A stretch of 64,000 nucleotides of DNA, from the NCBI GenBank assembly GCA_963777775.1, contig CAVZRL010000009.1, positions 1,178,001-1,242,000 of the forward strand. Direction: 5' to 3'. A program made the translations under genes and the position numbers. Below are positions 38,929-47,694 of this stretch, piece by piece; positions within the stretch are counted from its first letter, which is position 1, and every line of letters starts with the position of its first letter. The notes beneath the pieces are model-generated. The model saw only the letters and a program-made list of their open reading frames with translations. It made no database searches and was not told the DNA's origin. This stretch comes from WHSW01 sp963777775 (GTDB taxonomy: Bacteria; Actinomycetota; Thermoleophilia; Solirubrobacterales; 70-9).

Positions 38929-39801
38929 TCAGGCGATGGCCGGCTGTGGGGCGGCCTCGATCTCGAGCTCCGCGCCCTCTCTCGCCAGCTCGAGGTGGCG
39001 TTCGGCCCCGCCGAGCTCACCCCACTCTCGCCGCGCGGCGACCGCGAACCGGTCGAGGAACTCGTCCGAGTGCAGCGGGTCGTGGTGAAAGAGCAGCAGC
39101 CGCCGGGCGTCGACCCGGCGGGCGAAGGTGAGCGTGTCGGTGAGACGCGAGTGGCCCCAGCCGACGTGGCCGGGGTACTCGTCGTCGGCGTACTGGCAGT
39201 CGTGGATCAGCAGGTCGGCGTCGCGGGCGAGGTCGAAGCCCGAGATCCATTCGGGGTCGAGTCCGGCAAGCGGCGCCCCGAGCGCCGGCTCGTGGTCGGG
39301 GATGTAGGCGAGGGTCGTCTCGCCGTCGCTGATCCGATAGCCGAGCGTCGGGCCGCGGTGGGTGACCGCCTCGGCGCGGATCGTCGCCCCGCCGAGCTCC
39401 CACTGGCTGGCGGGCGTGTCACGAAACGAGACCGAGCAGGGCAACTCGCGGACCTCGACCGGCGACAGGGGCGCCGAGATGTAGCGCGCGACGCGGTTCT
39501 CGAGCGAGGCCTCGGGCGAGGCGGGCCCCCAGATCGTGATCTCGGACTCGGCTTGAAAGCAGGGCGGGAAGAACATCAGGCCCTGGATGTGGTCGAGGTG
39601 CAGGTGCGTGAGCAGGATGTGGATTCGGGCGCGCTTGGAGAGCCCGAGACCGAGGTTGCGGATCCCGGTGCCGGCGTCGAGGATCAGCTCGTCGCCGCCG
39701 GCCAGGGTCACCTGCACGCACGAGGTGTTGCCCCCGTAGCGGTTCATCTGCGGCCCGGGAGCCGGGACCGAGCCCCGGGCACCCCAGACCTTGACCCGCA
39801 T
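38929..39801 (-). CDS. Metallo-beta-lactamase-fold hydrolase (phosphodiesterase-like)
   Basis: 290 aa with the MBL zinc motif TLHLDHIQG-like sequence LLTHLHLDHIQGL (about 63-76), DAGTGIRNLG, HRGPTLGYR, IPDHEP, and LLIHDCQYADDEYPGHVGWGHS as the later metal ligands. It is closest to the MBL-fold family of cyclic phosphodiesterases and RNase Z-like proteins of about 290 aa seen next to PAS or regulatory genes. The substrate is unresolved. Its ATG overlaps the PAS gene stop (TGATG). Cytosolic. Confidence 0.85.
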   Translation of the reverse strand: MRVKVWGARGSVPAPGPQMNRYGGNTSCVQVTLAGGDELILDAGTGIRNLGLGLSKRARIHILLTHLHLDHIQGLMFFPPCFQAESEITIWGPASPEASLENRVARYISAPLSPVEVRELPCSVSFRDTPASQWELGGATIRAEAVTHRGPTLGYRISDGETTLAYIPDHEPALGAPLAGLDPEWISGFDLARDADLLIHDCQYADDEYPGHVGWGHSRLTDTLTFARRVDARRLLLFHHDPLHSDEFLDRFAVAARREWGELGGAERHLELAREGAELEIEAAPQPAIA

Positions 39802-40217
39802 CAGCTCGCCCCGTTCTCCGCCAGCGGCCAGAACAGGATCATCGCCCCCGACGACCCCTCCTCCGAGGCGACGATCGGGAACGCGCTCGCCTCGACCGAC
39901 GCCCGCTCGCCGGTGCCGACCCGGATCCGGTACCTGCCGTGGGCCGGGCGCCCGCCACGGATCGCCTCGGTGATCGCGAGTCGGTCGACCTCGATCGGCT
40001 GATCATCGCGATCGAACGGGCCGAACGCGGTGCTCCACTGCTCAGCTGTCATCCGGCCGGCGTCTTCGAACGAGCGCCCGAGCACCGCTGCCGCCGCCTC
40101 GTTGTAGAAGACCAGGACCGCCTCGTGATCGACGAGCAGGGCAGGGGTCGAGATGCTGGTCAGCAGGTTGCGGGCCAGGATCAGCTCGAGCGGCTTCTGC
40201 TGCTGGGAGCTCGCCAT
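39801..40217 (-). CDS. Single PAS-domain protein
   Basis: 138 aa from ATG 40217: LLTSISTPALLVDHEAVLVFYNEAAAAVLGR is a PAS core (quoted in part as ALLVDHEAVLVFYNEAAA), then the conserved turn and beta strands (VDRLAITEAIRGGRPAHGRY). No output domain is present. It probably senses small molecules or redox state and acts through a partner, plausibly the MBL hydrolase encoded in overlap. The longer frame to 40292 is poorly supported. Separated by about 180 nt from the zinc-ribbon gene. Confidence 0.8.
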   Translation of the reverse strand: MASSQQQKPLELILARNLLTSISTPALLVDHEAVLVFYNEAAAAVLGRSFEDAGRMTAEQWSTAFGPFDRDDQPIEVDRLAITEAIRGGRPAHGRYRIRVGTGERASVEASAFPIVASEEGSSGAMILFWPLAENGAS

Positions 40218-40398
40218 CTCCGGTCCCCGGATTCTCCCACTGATCGCCGCGCCGGGCGGGCGGCCGAGCTGACCGAGAACGCGGACACACAACTCGCCCG
40301 CAGGTCGTCGAGGCGCTCGTCGGTTATCGCTACGGCCGCCGTCAGTCGGGCCTGGCGGCCGTCTGAGCTGGTCGCGTCCCGATCGCGACCTGGCCGGA

Positions 40399-40548
40399 TT
40401 AGCCCTCCAGCTTGCCGATCTTGAAGATCTTCGTGCCGCAGTCCGGGCACGTGCCCTGGATCGCGGGACGGCCGTTCTTCATCGTGACCTGCTGCGGATC
40501 CTTGATCTCGACCTTCTTGCGTTCCTTGACGCAGTAACCCTCAGGCAT
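40399..40548 (-). CDS. Small zinc-ribbon-like protein (DUF5679-type)
   Basis: 49 aa: MPEGYCVKERKKVEIKDPQQ, then GRPAIQGTCPDCGTKIFKIG. Three Cys (C6, C34, C37) fit the DUF5679 family, common in actinobacteria and archaea, but only three of four metal ligands are clear. GAAAGGAG lies 8-11 nt before the ATG. It reads as an independent, well-expressed small gene. Function unknown. Confidence 0.82.
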   Translation of the reverse strand: MPEGYCVKERKKVEIKDPQQVTMKNGRPAIQGTCPDCGTKIFKIGKLEG

Positions 40549-40645
40549 CTGGCCTGCTCCTTTCAGGAGACGTTGGCGCGACCGTAGACAAGTCGTCGGA
40601 CGCCCGCAGGCAGGCATCGTGGCTACTGTTACAAGTGCTCCGGGG

Positions 40646-41149
40646 TTACGGGCCGGACCCGCCCGAGCCGCCGCCGCCCGAGATCTCGCTGCGGAGCTCC
40701 TCGATGTCGTCCTGGACGACCGAGAGCTCGCCCTCTGTGGTGCGCTGGCCGGCCGCGATCGTGTTCACGCGGCCTTCGAGCGCGTCGAGGCGATCGGTGA
40801 GCGTCGCCAGGTCCTCCTCGGTGGCCTCGGAAGCCTGCTCCTGGACGACCTCGACCTGGTCCCGCAGGGCACGCACCTCGTCTTTGGTTGCGCTCTCGTC
40901 CTTGGCGCTCAACGCCAGCACGACGCCGACGATCCCCGCGGCCAGTCCGAGCACGACCGCCGCCGCGCCGGCGTAACTGCGCACGCCGAGCTTGCGATCG
41001 AGCGTCGCCACCCACGAGCGCAGGCCTTCGACGCGCTCCTCGATCGGCTCTGCGGTCGCAGGCTGCGAGCCGGTCGCGGGGCGCGCGCCCGAGTCCGGCC
41101 GCGGAGTGACCGGCTTCGCCGGCTCGGGCTTCTGGTCTCCGGTCTCCAT
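40646..41149 (-). CDS. Single-TM coiled-coil protein, function unknown
   Basis: 167 aa: a Pro/Ala-rich disordered N-terminus, an amphipathic helix (EERVEGLRSWVATLDRKLGV), one TM helix (SYAGAAAVVLGLAAGIVGVVLAL, about 58-80), and a coiled coil of about 65 residues (KDEVRALRDQVEVVQEQASE) ending in a Gly/Ser tail. It is 10 nt downstream of the rhodanese gene, so probably cotranscribed. The orientation is likely N-in with the coiled coil outside. Not recognised. Confidence 0.65.
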   Translation of the reverse strand: METGDQKPEPAKPVTPRPDSGARPATGSQPATAEPIEERVEGLRSWVATLDRKLGVRSYAGAAAVVLGLAAGIVGVVLALSAKDESATKDEVRALRDQVEVVQEQASEATEEDLATLTDRLDALEGRVNTIAAGQRTTEGELSVVQDDIEELRSEISGGGGSGGSGP

Positions 41150-41160
41150 CGCCGCAGATC

Positions 41161-41520
41161 CTACGAGGGCGGCAGCGGCTGCACGACCGCGCCGCCGTCG
41201 GGCTCGAGCGAGCGCCCCGCGCGCGCCCAGGCCGCGATCCCTCCGGCCAGGTTGTAGGCGTCATAGCCCGCCTCGCGAAACGCCTGCGCCGCCATCCCGG
41301 AGCGGTCGCCGGTCCGGCAGTAGAAGAGCACCGGGCGGTCGCGGTTTATTGAGCCCGCGGCGGCGCTGAGCTCGTTCATCTCCACGTTGCGCGCCCCGGC
41401 CAGATGGCCGCCCTCGTATTCGTAGGGCCGCCTGACGTCGATCAGCTCGGCGCCGGATTCGATCAGCTCGGCGGCCTGCGCCGGCTCGAGCTCGGCCCCG
41501 GTCGCGGTCTCGTCGCTCAC
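41161..41520 (-). CDS. Rhodanese-like sulfurtransferase
   Basis: 119-aa single rhodanese domain with LIDVRRPYEYEGGHLAGARN and catalytic Cys in LFYCRTGDRSGMAA (about residue 68). Transfers sulfane sulfur or acts as a sulfur carrier. GTG 41520 has a TAATGG hexamer 6 nt upstream and no Shine-Dalgarno. Confidence 0.9.
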   Translation of the reverse strand: MSDETATGAELEPAQAAELIESGAELIDVRRPYEYEGGHLAGARNVEMNELSAAAGSINRDRPVLFYCRTGDRSGMAAQAFREAGYDAYNLAGGIAAWARAGRSLEPDGGAVVQPLPPS

Positions 41521-41598
41521 AGCGATCCATTATCGAGGACGCGGCCGAGGAGGGCGCCGCCGGGCACGAGGCGAAGCGGATCCTTTGTGAACGCTTAC

Positions 41599-41627
41599 TT
41601 GCAAACATCTAACCTGATGCCTACACT
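41599..41627 (+). promoter_or_regulatory. Near-consensus sigma-A promoter before the secreted repeat protein
   Basis: TTGCAA (41599-41604), 17 nt, then TACACT (41622-41627); RNA should start at about 41634 and reach GAGGAG (41661-41666) and ATG 41676. It is the clearest -35/-10 pair in the window, in a locally AT-richer stretch. Confidence 0.65.
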
Positions 41628-41675
41628 GCCGAAACGCGTGCTGGGACCAGTCGACGAAGAACGAGGAGATCGCTG

Positions 41676-42281
41676 ATGACGACGCTAAAGATCGCAATCC
41701 TGTCGGTAGCCGGGGCGGCGGCCGCGGCTTTCGGGGCAGTGCCGCTCGGTGGCGCGGCCCCGGCCGTGCCGGTGACCAACATGGCTCGGGCGGTGCAGCT
41801 GCAGGCCGGCCAGACGGCTGTCGTCGGCTCGACCCACACTCTGATCGAGGCTCGGTTCAGAGCGCTCGAGGGCGTGGTCAACGCAGCGAACGAGAAGGCG
41901 GCTGTGAGGACCGCTCGCACGGCCCTCGATGCCCATGCGACCGCCGTCGACACGGTGACGCAGCGGACGATGGCCGAAGTGCTCCCGATGTTCCGGGTCC
42001 CGGTCACGCAGCCGCTGCGGGCACAGCACGTGCGAAACGAGGCGCGCGCGGTGCAGCTGCGGGCGTTCCAGGAGGCGGTGATCCGCTCGACGCATCAGGT
42101 GATCCAGGCCCGTTTGCCGGCGCTCAAGCGCATCGTCGATGGAGCGAATGAGCAGGCGGCGATCGAGGCGGTGCGGGTGGCCCTGCACGCGCAGGCGAAG
42201 GTCGTCCACGTCGCGACCCAGCGCACGATGACCGAGCTGCTGCAGATGCTCCGCCGTTCGATCAACCAGCTCTCGCGCTAA
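41676..42281 (+). CDS. Secreted protein with two helical tandem repeats
   Basis: 201 aa with a signal peptide (LKIAILSVAGAAAAAFGAVP) and two repeats of about 80 residues. Repeat 1 starts ARAVQLQAGQTAVVGSTHTL and repeat 2 starts ARAVQLRAFQEAVIRSTHQV. Both contain ALxxVVNAANEKAA-like and TQRTM(A/T)E(V/L)LxM segments. Both look fully helical, without Cys. No family recognised. A strong promoter and GAGGAG suggest high expression. Its stop is 54 nt before the next secreted protein gene. Confidence 0.75.
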   Translation: MTTLKIAILSVAGAAAAAFGAVPLGGAAPAVPVTNMARAVQLQAGQTAVVGSTHTLIEARFRALEGVVNAANEKAAVRTARTALDAHATAVDTVTQRTMAEVLPMFRVPVTQPLRAQHVRNEARAVQLRAFQEAVIRSTHQVIQARLPALKRIVDGANEQAAIEAVRVALHAQAKVVHVATQRTMTELLQMLRRSINQLSR

Positions 42282-42335
42282 GCGGACGGCGAAGGCGGCG
42301 GCACGAAGGCACAGCAGCCCAGATCGGAGGAGCCG

Positions 42336-43511
42336 ATGAGCAACAAGACGCGGTTTGGCCTCATCACCGGCGCAGCGCTCGCCTCGGCCCTCGTCCTCGC
42401 GGTGCTCGCCGCCTCGTCGGCGTTCTCGGATTCCACGGACCAGTGTCCGCGCGTGGCGGATCAACCACGTACGGGCTGTGCCCCGCCCTCGGGTGGCACA
42501 GACGTGATCATCTGGTCGCGCTACGCCGAGGTTTCCGCGATGACAGAGGGGCAGATCGATGAACTCACCTCCTACGGCGTCGACGGCTACTCGTTCCAGC
42601 TCAGCTACGTCCCCGGCCTCGGCGGCAGCGAAGCGAAGTTCGCCTCGACGCTCTCGGGTGCCCAGACGTTCGCGAACAACCACCCGGAGCTGAAGATCTA
42701 CCTCTCGACGAGGATCAGGCAGCACACAGTCGGTGCGCCGATGCCGCTGGGCAGCGATTCAGCGTGGAGCACGTTCGCGACGCAGGTCGGGCGCATGTCA
42801 GACGCGGCCGAGACCAGCGCCATCTACGGCATCGGCTTCGACGGCGAGCAGGCGGGACCAACACCGTCGCTCTGGGAGAACTCCCAGCACTCGCCGCTCT
42901 CCGCCGCCCAGGCCGAGGCGAAGGCGGTCGAGCGTGGCCAGCAAATCGAGGCGGCAATCGACAACAGCGTCCCGATCATCCAGTACTACCTGCACACCGA
43001 GGGGAGCTGGAACGACAACGTCCAGTGCCAGGTCAACGACGACTGCGGCGGCATCTTCGGGAACAACCTCGGCAACGAGTGGGCGGAGGGCCTGTCGAGT
43101 GACGGGCACGAGTTCACCTACATCGACTCGATCTTCTACAAGAGCCCGCACACCAACGTCCCCTGCATCTACGCTTCCCCTTGCTCGACGGACGCGGCGA
43201 AGTGGGAGAACGCGATGCGGCAGAACGCCGACGGCTGGGACGACCTCGGGCTCCCCGCGAACGCTTACGTCACACCGTTCATCCAGCTCAGCAACGGGCC
43301 GAACGCGACCTCGCGGTGCAACGGTGGTCCTCCGCCGCCCGCGTTCGACGCGGCCCGGGCGCCGGCACAGTTCCTCACACAGGCCACGCAGGCGAACACC
43401 TGGGCACAGAACGACCTCGTCGCGGTCTACCACCAAGGCCCCTTCTTCCCGGCCAACTGTGACTTCGAGTGGTCCGACTACGAGTCCGGCCTGCTGGCAG
43501 CATCTGACTGA
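42336..43511 (+). CDS. Secreted protein of unknown function, possible TIM-barrel glycoside hydrolase
   Basis: 391 aa with a signal peptide (GLITGAALASALVLAVLAAS) and GGAGGAG before ATG. The mature part has GGTDVIIWSRYAEVSAMTEG, YGVDGYSFQLSYVPGLGG, LKIYLSTRIRQHTVGAPM, IYGIGFDGEQAG and QYYLHTEGSW, in an order reminiscent of alternating beta/alpha strands of a TIM barrel with acidic residues after strands. Six Cys, some in pairs (CQVNDDCGG, CIYASPCS), suggest disulfides. Glycosidase assignment is inference. It is less GC-extreme than its neighbours and may have been acquired. Confidence 0.7.
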   Translation: MSNKTRFGLITGAALASALVLAVLAASSAFSDSTDQCPRVADQPRTGCAPPSGGTDVIIWSRYAEVSAMTEGQIDELTSYGVDGYSFQLSYVPGLGGSEAKFASTLSGAQTFANNHPELKIYLSTRIRQHTVGAPMPLGSDSAWSTFATQVGRMSDAAETSAIYGIGFDGEQAGPTPSLWENSQHSPLSAAQAEAKAVERGQQIEAAIDNSVPIIQYYLHTEGSWNDNVQCQVNDDCGGIFGNNLGNEWAEGLSSDGHEFTYIDSIFYKSPHTNVPCIYASPCSTDAAKWENAMRQNADGWDDLGLPANAYVTPFIQLSNGPNATSRCNGGPPPPAFDAARAPAQFLTQATQANTWAQNDLVAVYHQGPFFPANCDFEWSDYESGLLAASD

Positions 43512-43545
43512 CCTGCAGAACCAAGCGCTAGGAGGAAGCTACGGC

Positions 43546-43584
43546 TGACTCTGGCGCAGACACTGGCGCAGCACTGGCGCAAAG
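43546..43584 (+). repeat. Three direct repeats of CTGGCGCA
   Basis: CACTGGCGCAG-type units recur at 43549-43557 (CTCTGGCGCA), 43561-43570 and 43572-43581 (CACTGGCGCA), in the 167-nt gap before the thiolase gene. Units are 10-12 nt apart, so they face the same side of the helix about once per turn. They could be a regulator site or slippage product. Confidence 0.5.
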
Positions 43585-43678
43585 CCTACAAACCGCATGG
43601 ATAAGCGGGATTGTGCCGATACTTCGCGCATGATTACCATCTGCGCCCCAGCATCCAACCGAAGGAGCGCCCGCCAAG

Positions 43679-44842
43679 ATGCCCGAAGCCGTGATCGTCG
43701 ACGCCGCCCGGACCTCGATCGGCCGGGCGTTCAAGGGCTCGCTGGCCCAGCTGCGACCGGAGGAGACCGCCGCCTACGTCGTCGACAACCTGATCGAACG
43801 CAACCCCGAGTTGCCCCCGGAGCTGATCGAGGATGTCTACTGCGGCTGCGGGATGCCCCAGGGGTTGCAGGCGTTCAACGTCGCCCGGATCATCGCCCTG
43901 CTCTCCGAGCAGCTCCCGCAGACCGTCACCGGGACGACGATCTCGCGCTATTGCGCCTCGTCGCTGGACGCGATTCGTCACGCCTCGAACGCGATCAAGG
44001 CCGGGGAGGGGGATGCCTACGTGGCTGCGGGGGTCGAGTTCGTCAGCCGCTTCAACGAGCGCACCGAGCCTGCCGGCGTCGCCGACCGAAACCCGAACCT
44101 GATCGGCGAGAACGGTCAGCCCAACGCCTACATCGACATGGGCATCACCGCGGTCAACGTGGCGAAGCGCTACGAGGTCAGCCGCGCCGATATGGACAAG
44201 TACGCGCAGCGCTCCCAGGAGCTCGCCGTCGCCTCGCAAGAGGACGGGTTCTTCGACCGCGAGATCGTCGCGGTCACCGACCAGGAGGGCAACGAGGTGA
44301 GCCGCGACGACGGCCCTCGCGCGTCCTCGACCCTGGAGAAGCTCTCCGAGCTCGACGAGGCGTTCGAGGGCGGTGGCGGCGTCACCGCCGGCAACTCGTG
44401 TCCGCTCAACGACGGAGCGGCTGCGGTGCTGGTGATGTCGGACACGAAGGCGGCCGAGCTGGGGCTGAAGCCGAAAGCGCGCCTGCTCAGCGCCGCCACC
44501 TGGGGCAACGAGCCCGAGTACATGGGGGTCGCCCCGATCGGCGCGATCGGCAAGGTGCTCGAGCGAACCGGGATGACGATCTCCGACATCGACGTGGTCG
44601 AGCTCAACGAGGCGTTCGCCGCCCAGGTGATCCCGATCATGGCCGAGTGTGAGATCCCGCTCGAGAGGCTCAATACCCACGGCGGCGCGATCGCCCTCGG
44701 GCACCCGTTCGGGATGACCGGCGCCCGGATCATGACCACGCTGCTCAACGCGATGGAGACCGACGACCATTCGGTCGGGCTCGAGACGATGTGCGTCGCC
44801 GGCGGCCAGGGCGAGGCGATGGTCGTCGAGCGGTTGAACTAG
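43679..44842 (+). CDS. fadA: Thiolase (acetyl-CoA acetyltransferase / 3-ketoacyl-CoA thiolase)
   Basis: 387-aa thiolase: nucleophile Cys in ISRYCASSLDAIRHA (about residue 92), NGGAIALGHPFGMTGAR-type motif HGGAIALGHPFG (about 340) and the second Cys in CVAGGQGEAM. Cleaves 3-ketoacyl-CoA or condenses acetyl-CoA units. A candidate promoter (TTGTGC 43611, TACCAT 43635) and GAAGGAG precede the ATG. The nearby acyl-CoA dehydrogenases suggest beta-oxidation. The symbol is by family and not from substrate evidence. Confidence 0.92.
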   Translation: MPEAVIVDAARTSIGRAFKGSLAQLRPEETAAYVVDNLIERNPELPPELIEDVYCGCGMPQGLQAFNVARIIALLSEQLPQTVTGTTISRYCASSLDAIRHASNAIKAGEGDAYVAAGVEFVSRFNERTEPAGVADRNPNLIGENGQPNAYIDMGITAVNVAKRYEVSRADMDKYAQRSQELAVASQEDGFFDREIVAVTDQEGNEVSRDDGPRASSTLEKLSELDEAFEGGGGVTAGNSCPLNDGAAAVLVMSDTKAAELGLKPKARLLSAATWGNEPEYMGVAPIGAIGKVLERTGMTISDIDVVELNEAFAAQVIPIMAECEIPLERLNTHGGAIALGHPFGMTGARIMTTLLNAMETDDHSVGLETMCVAGGQGEAMVVERLN

Positions 44843-44891
44843 CCGGGGCGTCCCCCGGCGGGCGGCCGGGGACACCTCGCTCCCCTGAGCC

Positions 44892-45485
44892 ATGGACCTG
44901 ATCCCGACCTTGCTCAGCTCCGGGTGGGCCTCGGGGGTGAACTCCTACCTGACCGTGCTCGTGCTCGGGCTCGGCGGCCGGGCCGGCGTCGCCGAGGTGC
45001 CCGAGAAGCTCACCGAAACACCGGTGCTCGCCGTCGCCGCGGTGATGTTCGCGGTCGAGTTCGTGACCGACAAGATCCCCTTGGTCGACAACACCTGGGA
45101 CGCGATCTCGACCCTGATCCGCCCCGTGATCGGCGGCGTGATCGGGGTCCAGTACGCCGAGCTCGACGATCTCGGCACGATCGACGAGGCGCTCGCCGGC
45201 GCCGGCACCGGCGGCGTGGCGCTGACCAGCCACGCGGTCAAGGCCGGGCTGCGGCTCGGGATCAACGCCTCGCCCGAGCCGGTCTCGAACATCATCGCCA
45301 GCCTGACCGAGGACGGGCTGGTCGCGGTGGTGGCGGGGTTCACGCTCGAGAACCCGGAGATCGCCGCCGCGATCGCGATCCTGCTGCTGGTCGCCGGGAT
45401 CACGGTCGTGATCTTGATCTGGACCCGGGTCAGGCGAGCGCTGGCGGCGATGCAGGATCGCGGACGAGCGCCGCCCGCCGGCTGA
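44892..45485 (+). CDS. DUF4126-family membrane protein
   Basis: 197 aa with about 5 hydrophobic segments: GWASGVNSYLTVLVLGLGGR, then AVAAVMFAVEFVTDKIPLVDNTWD, a polar loop, VALTSHAVKAGLRLGINASP, and a last helix IAILLLVAGITVVILIW. The NSYLTVLVLGLG and DKIPxxDxxWD motifs match DUF4126. Role unknown. 49 nt after the thiolase gene. Confidence 0.85.
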   Translation: MDLIPTLLSSGWASGVNSYLTVLVLGLGGRAGVAEVPEKLTETPVLAVAAVMFAVEFVTDKIPLVDNTWDAISTLIRPVIGGVIGVQYAELDDLGTIDEALAGAGTGGVALTSHAVKAGLRLGINASPEPVSNIIASLTEDGLVAVVAGFTLENPEIAAAIAILLLVAGITVVILIWTRVRRALAAMQDRGRAPPAG

Positions 45486-45519
45486 CCGGCGTTCGACAGG
45501 GAACGGGGGTCAGAAGGGC

Positions 45520-47277
45520 TCAGTCCTCGAACAGCGCGTAGCCGTACTCGCCGCGCTTGTAGGCGAGCTTCGCGATCGCCGAGAGCCGCTCGTCGTCGTT
45601 GTCCTCGACCTGGGCGAGGTCCGAGCGCACCCGCTCGGCGGCGCGGGCGCAGAAGGTGTCTGCGATGTAGCGCTCCTGGCCGGAGGGCTCGACCCCCTGG
45701 TCGGCGAAGATCGAGCTCACCCGCGAGAGCACGGCGACCTGGGCGAAGATGTCGGAGACCGCGTTCGAGAGCCGCTTCTGCTGGAACTGGCGCTCGACGA
45801 TGCCACCTTTGTGCTCGCGCAGCAGCGACTCGGTCACCGCGCGCAGCTCGTTGACCTGGTCCGAGACCGCGTTGGCGTGGGCCTCGAGCTCGGGGTGGGC
45901 GAGGCTGATCCGCTCGGGAGCGACCTGGCTGCGGATCCGCCCGCCGACGTAGTCGACCAGGAGCCCGATCGAGCCGATCGGGTCGCCGAGCCCGATCTCG
46001 CCCAGCCCGGCGAGCTTCTCGCCGGCGGGCTTGATCCCCGAGAGGGCGATGAAGGCGCGCATGACGTCGTTGGCGCCTTCGAAGATCGGGAAGATCCGGA
46101 TGTCGCGAAGGATCTTCTCGTAGGGCTCGGTCCTCATGTAGCCCTCGCCGCCCCGCAGCTGCATCGCCCGGTTGGCCGCGTACCAGAGGAACTCGGTCCC
46201 TGAGACCTTGCAGATCGCCGACTCGAGCGAGTAGTCCTCGACCCCGCGATCGACCAGGCCGCAGGTCAGATAGCACATCGCCTCGAGCCCGAACAGGTAC
46301 GAGACCATCCAGCCGATCTTCTCCTGGACGAGCTCGAACTCGGCCAGCGGGCGATCGAACTGGCGCCGGTGCTTGACGTGGTCGATCGCCAGGTCGAGCA
46401 GCTTCTTCGCCGCCCCGACCGACCCGGTGCCGAGTCCGATCCGGCCGTTGTTGAGGACCTGCATCGCGATTCGGAAGCCCTCGCCCGGCTCGCCGAGCAC
46501 GTTCTCGGCCGGGACCTTGACCTCGTTGAAGTAGAGGCGGCGCAGGTCGTTGCCGCGCAGCCCCATCGTGTCGTAGCGCTCGCCGACCTGGAACCCCTTC
46601 ATCCCGCGCTCGAGGATGAGCGCGACGTGGCGGTCCTTGCCGTCGACCTCGCAGCGGGCGAAGGCGGTGAACACGTCGCCCTTCGAGCCGTTTCCGATGT
46701 AGCGCTTCTCGCCGTTCAGCACCCACGAGCCGTCGGGCTGGCGGACCGCACGCGACCGGATTTCGTAGGCGTCCGAGCCGGCCTCGGGCTCGGTGAGCGC
46801 GAAGCCGGCCAGCTTTCGGCCGGCGGCGAGGTCGGGCAGGAAGCGCTCCTTCTGCTCGTCGGAGCCGAACAGGTGGATTCCCTTGTACCCGATCGACTGG
46901 TGGACGCCGAGGATGATCGACAGCGTCGCGTCGATCTGGGCGAAGGTCTCGAACACGCGCGCGTAGCCGGTCTGCGAGAGCCCCTGGCCACCGTAGCGTT
47001 CGTCAACGTAGAGCCCGCAGAGGCCGGCCGCGCCGAGCTCGCGGATCACGTCATCGCCGATCCAGCGCCGCTCCTCGACCTCGCGGTGGTCGATCCGCGA
47101 GCCGATCTCGCGAGCGGCTGCGTTCAGCCCGACGATCCGCTGCTGCTCGGCCGGGTCCGGCGCCGGCCATGGGAAGACGAGCTCGTCGTGAATCTCGCCG
47201 AGGAAGAGCGACTTCGCGAACGACGAAGCCTCGCGCTCGGGCGTGTCCTCGCTTCGCGCCTCGGCCGCTGCCTCCAC
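45520..47277 (-). CDS. Acyl-CoA dehydrogenase, very-long-chain (FadE/ACAD9-like, 585 aa)
   Basis: Longer than typical ACADs (about 390 aa) because of a C-terminal extension of about 180 residues, as in VLCAD/ACAD9 homologues, which is helical. Core motifs: LYVDERYGGQGLSQTGYARV, FALTEPEAGSDAYEIRSRA, NGEKRYIGNGSKGDVFTAFA, VLNNGRIGLGTGSVGAAKKL, catalytic-base region MRTEPYEKILRDIRIFPIFEG and GANDVMR. Oxidises acyl-CoA with FAD and ETF. GTG 47277 is preferred because a TAGGGT box sits 7 nt upstream (leaderless); the open frame extends to 47385. Confidence 0.92.
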   Translation of the reverse strand: MEAAAEARSEDTPEREASSFAKSLFLGEIHDELVFPWPAPDPAEQQRIVGLNAAAREIGSRIDHREVEERRWIGDDVIRELGAAGLCGLYVDERYGGQGLSQTGYARVFETFAQIDATLSIILGVHQSIGYKGIHLFGSDEQKERFLPDLAAGRKLAGFALTEPEAGSDAYEIRSRAVRQPDGSWVLNGEKRYIGNGSKGDVFTAFARCEVDGKDRHVALILERGMKGFQVGERYDTMGLRGNDLRRLYFNEVKVPAENVLGEPGEGFRIAMQVLNNGRIGLGTGSVGAAKKLLDLAIDHVKHRRQFDRPLAEFELVQEKIGWMVSYLFGLEAMCYLTCGLVDRGVEDYSLESAICKVSGTEFLWYAANRAMQLRGGEGYMRTEPYEKILRDIRIFPIFEGANDVMRAFIALSGIKPAGEKLAGLGEIGLGDPIGSIGLLVDYVGGRIRSQVAPERISLAHPELEAHANAVSDQVNELRAVTESLLREHKGGIVERQFQQKRLSNAVSDIFAQVAVLSRVSSIFADQGVEPSGQERYIADTFCARAAERVRSDLAQVEDNDDERLSAIAKLAYKRGEYGYALFED

Positions 47278-47309
47278 GCTGGCCACCCTACCCGCCGGCA
47301 AGTCCGGCC

Positions 47310-47681
47310 TCAGCCCGCCACCCAGCGCTTCGCCTCCTCGAGCTCGTCGAGGCCGCGGACCATGATCTCGCCTGGAGTCAGCCACGCAAACATGTGCACG
47401 GCCTTGGTGATCCAGTCGACGTCTGTGACCAGAGCCGTGCGCTTCCAGGCGTGCGGATGGCCGACGCCGAGCGTGATCCCCGCCTTCGTGTCCTCGATCA
47501 GCGCTCCGGGCTCGAACTCCTCGAAGCCCGGCCCGACTGCGAACACCATCCGCACCTCTCCTGCCTCCGCCGCCGAGCGCATCGCCGGCAGCAGCAGCTC
47601 GCGGTAATCGTCGCGGGTCACGCGCCCAGTGGCCCGGAAGCCGATCGTCCCCTCAGGCATGTCCTCGAGCCGCTCGATCAT
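47310..47681 (-). CDS. SpoIIAA-like (STAS/SEC14-type) protein
   Basis: 123 aa. The sequence MIERLEDMPEGTIGFRATGR then TRDDYRELLLPAMRSAAEAG and FAWLTPGEIMVRGLDELEEAKRW fits the SpoIIAA-like family of small alpha/beta proteins that often bind lipids or protein partners. ATG 47681 is preferred to 47717. Divergent from an acyl-CoA dehydrogenase with paired -10 boxes. Confidence 0.75.
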   Translation of the reverse strand: MIERLEDMPEGTIGFRATGRVTRDDYRELLLPAMRSAAEAGEVRMVFAVGPGFEEFEPGALIEDTKAGITLGVGHPHAWKRTALVTDVDWITKAVHMFAWLTPGEIMVRGLDELEEAKRWVAG

Positions 47682-47694
47682 CAGTGCCGCCCGC

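Noticed and set aside
38860..38930. GlnR-like box (GTTAT, GAAAC) upstream of amt
   Set aside because: The spacing between half-sites is 9, not 6, and only one partial pair is present.
40618..40645. Possible tRNA-like segment next to the zinc-ribbon gene
   Set aside because: No acceptor pairing or T-loop; only short similarity.
45520..47385. A longer N-terminus of the large acyl-CoA dehydrogenase
   Set aside because: The extra 36 residues are Arg/Gly-rich and cross the -10 box TAGGGT; GTG 47277 fits the leaderless pattern.
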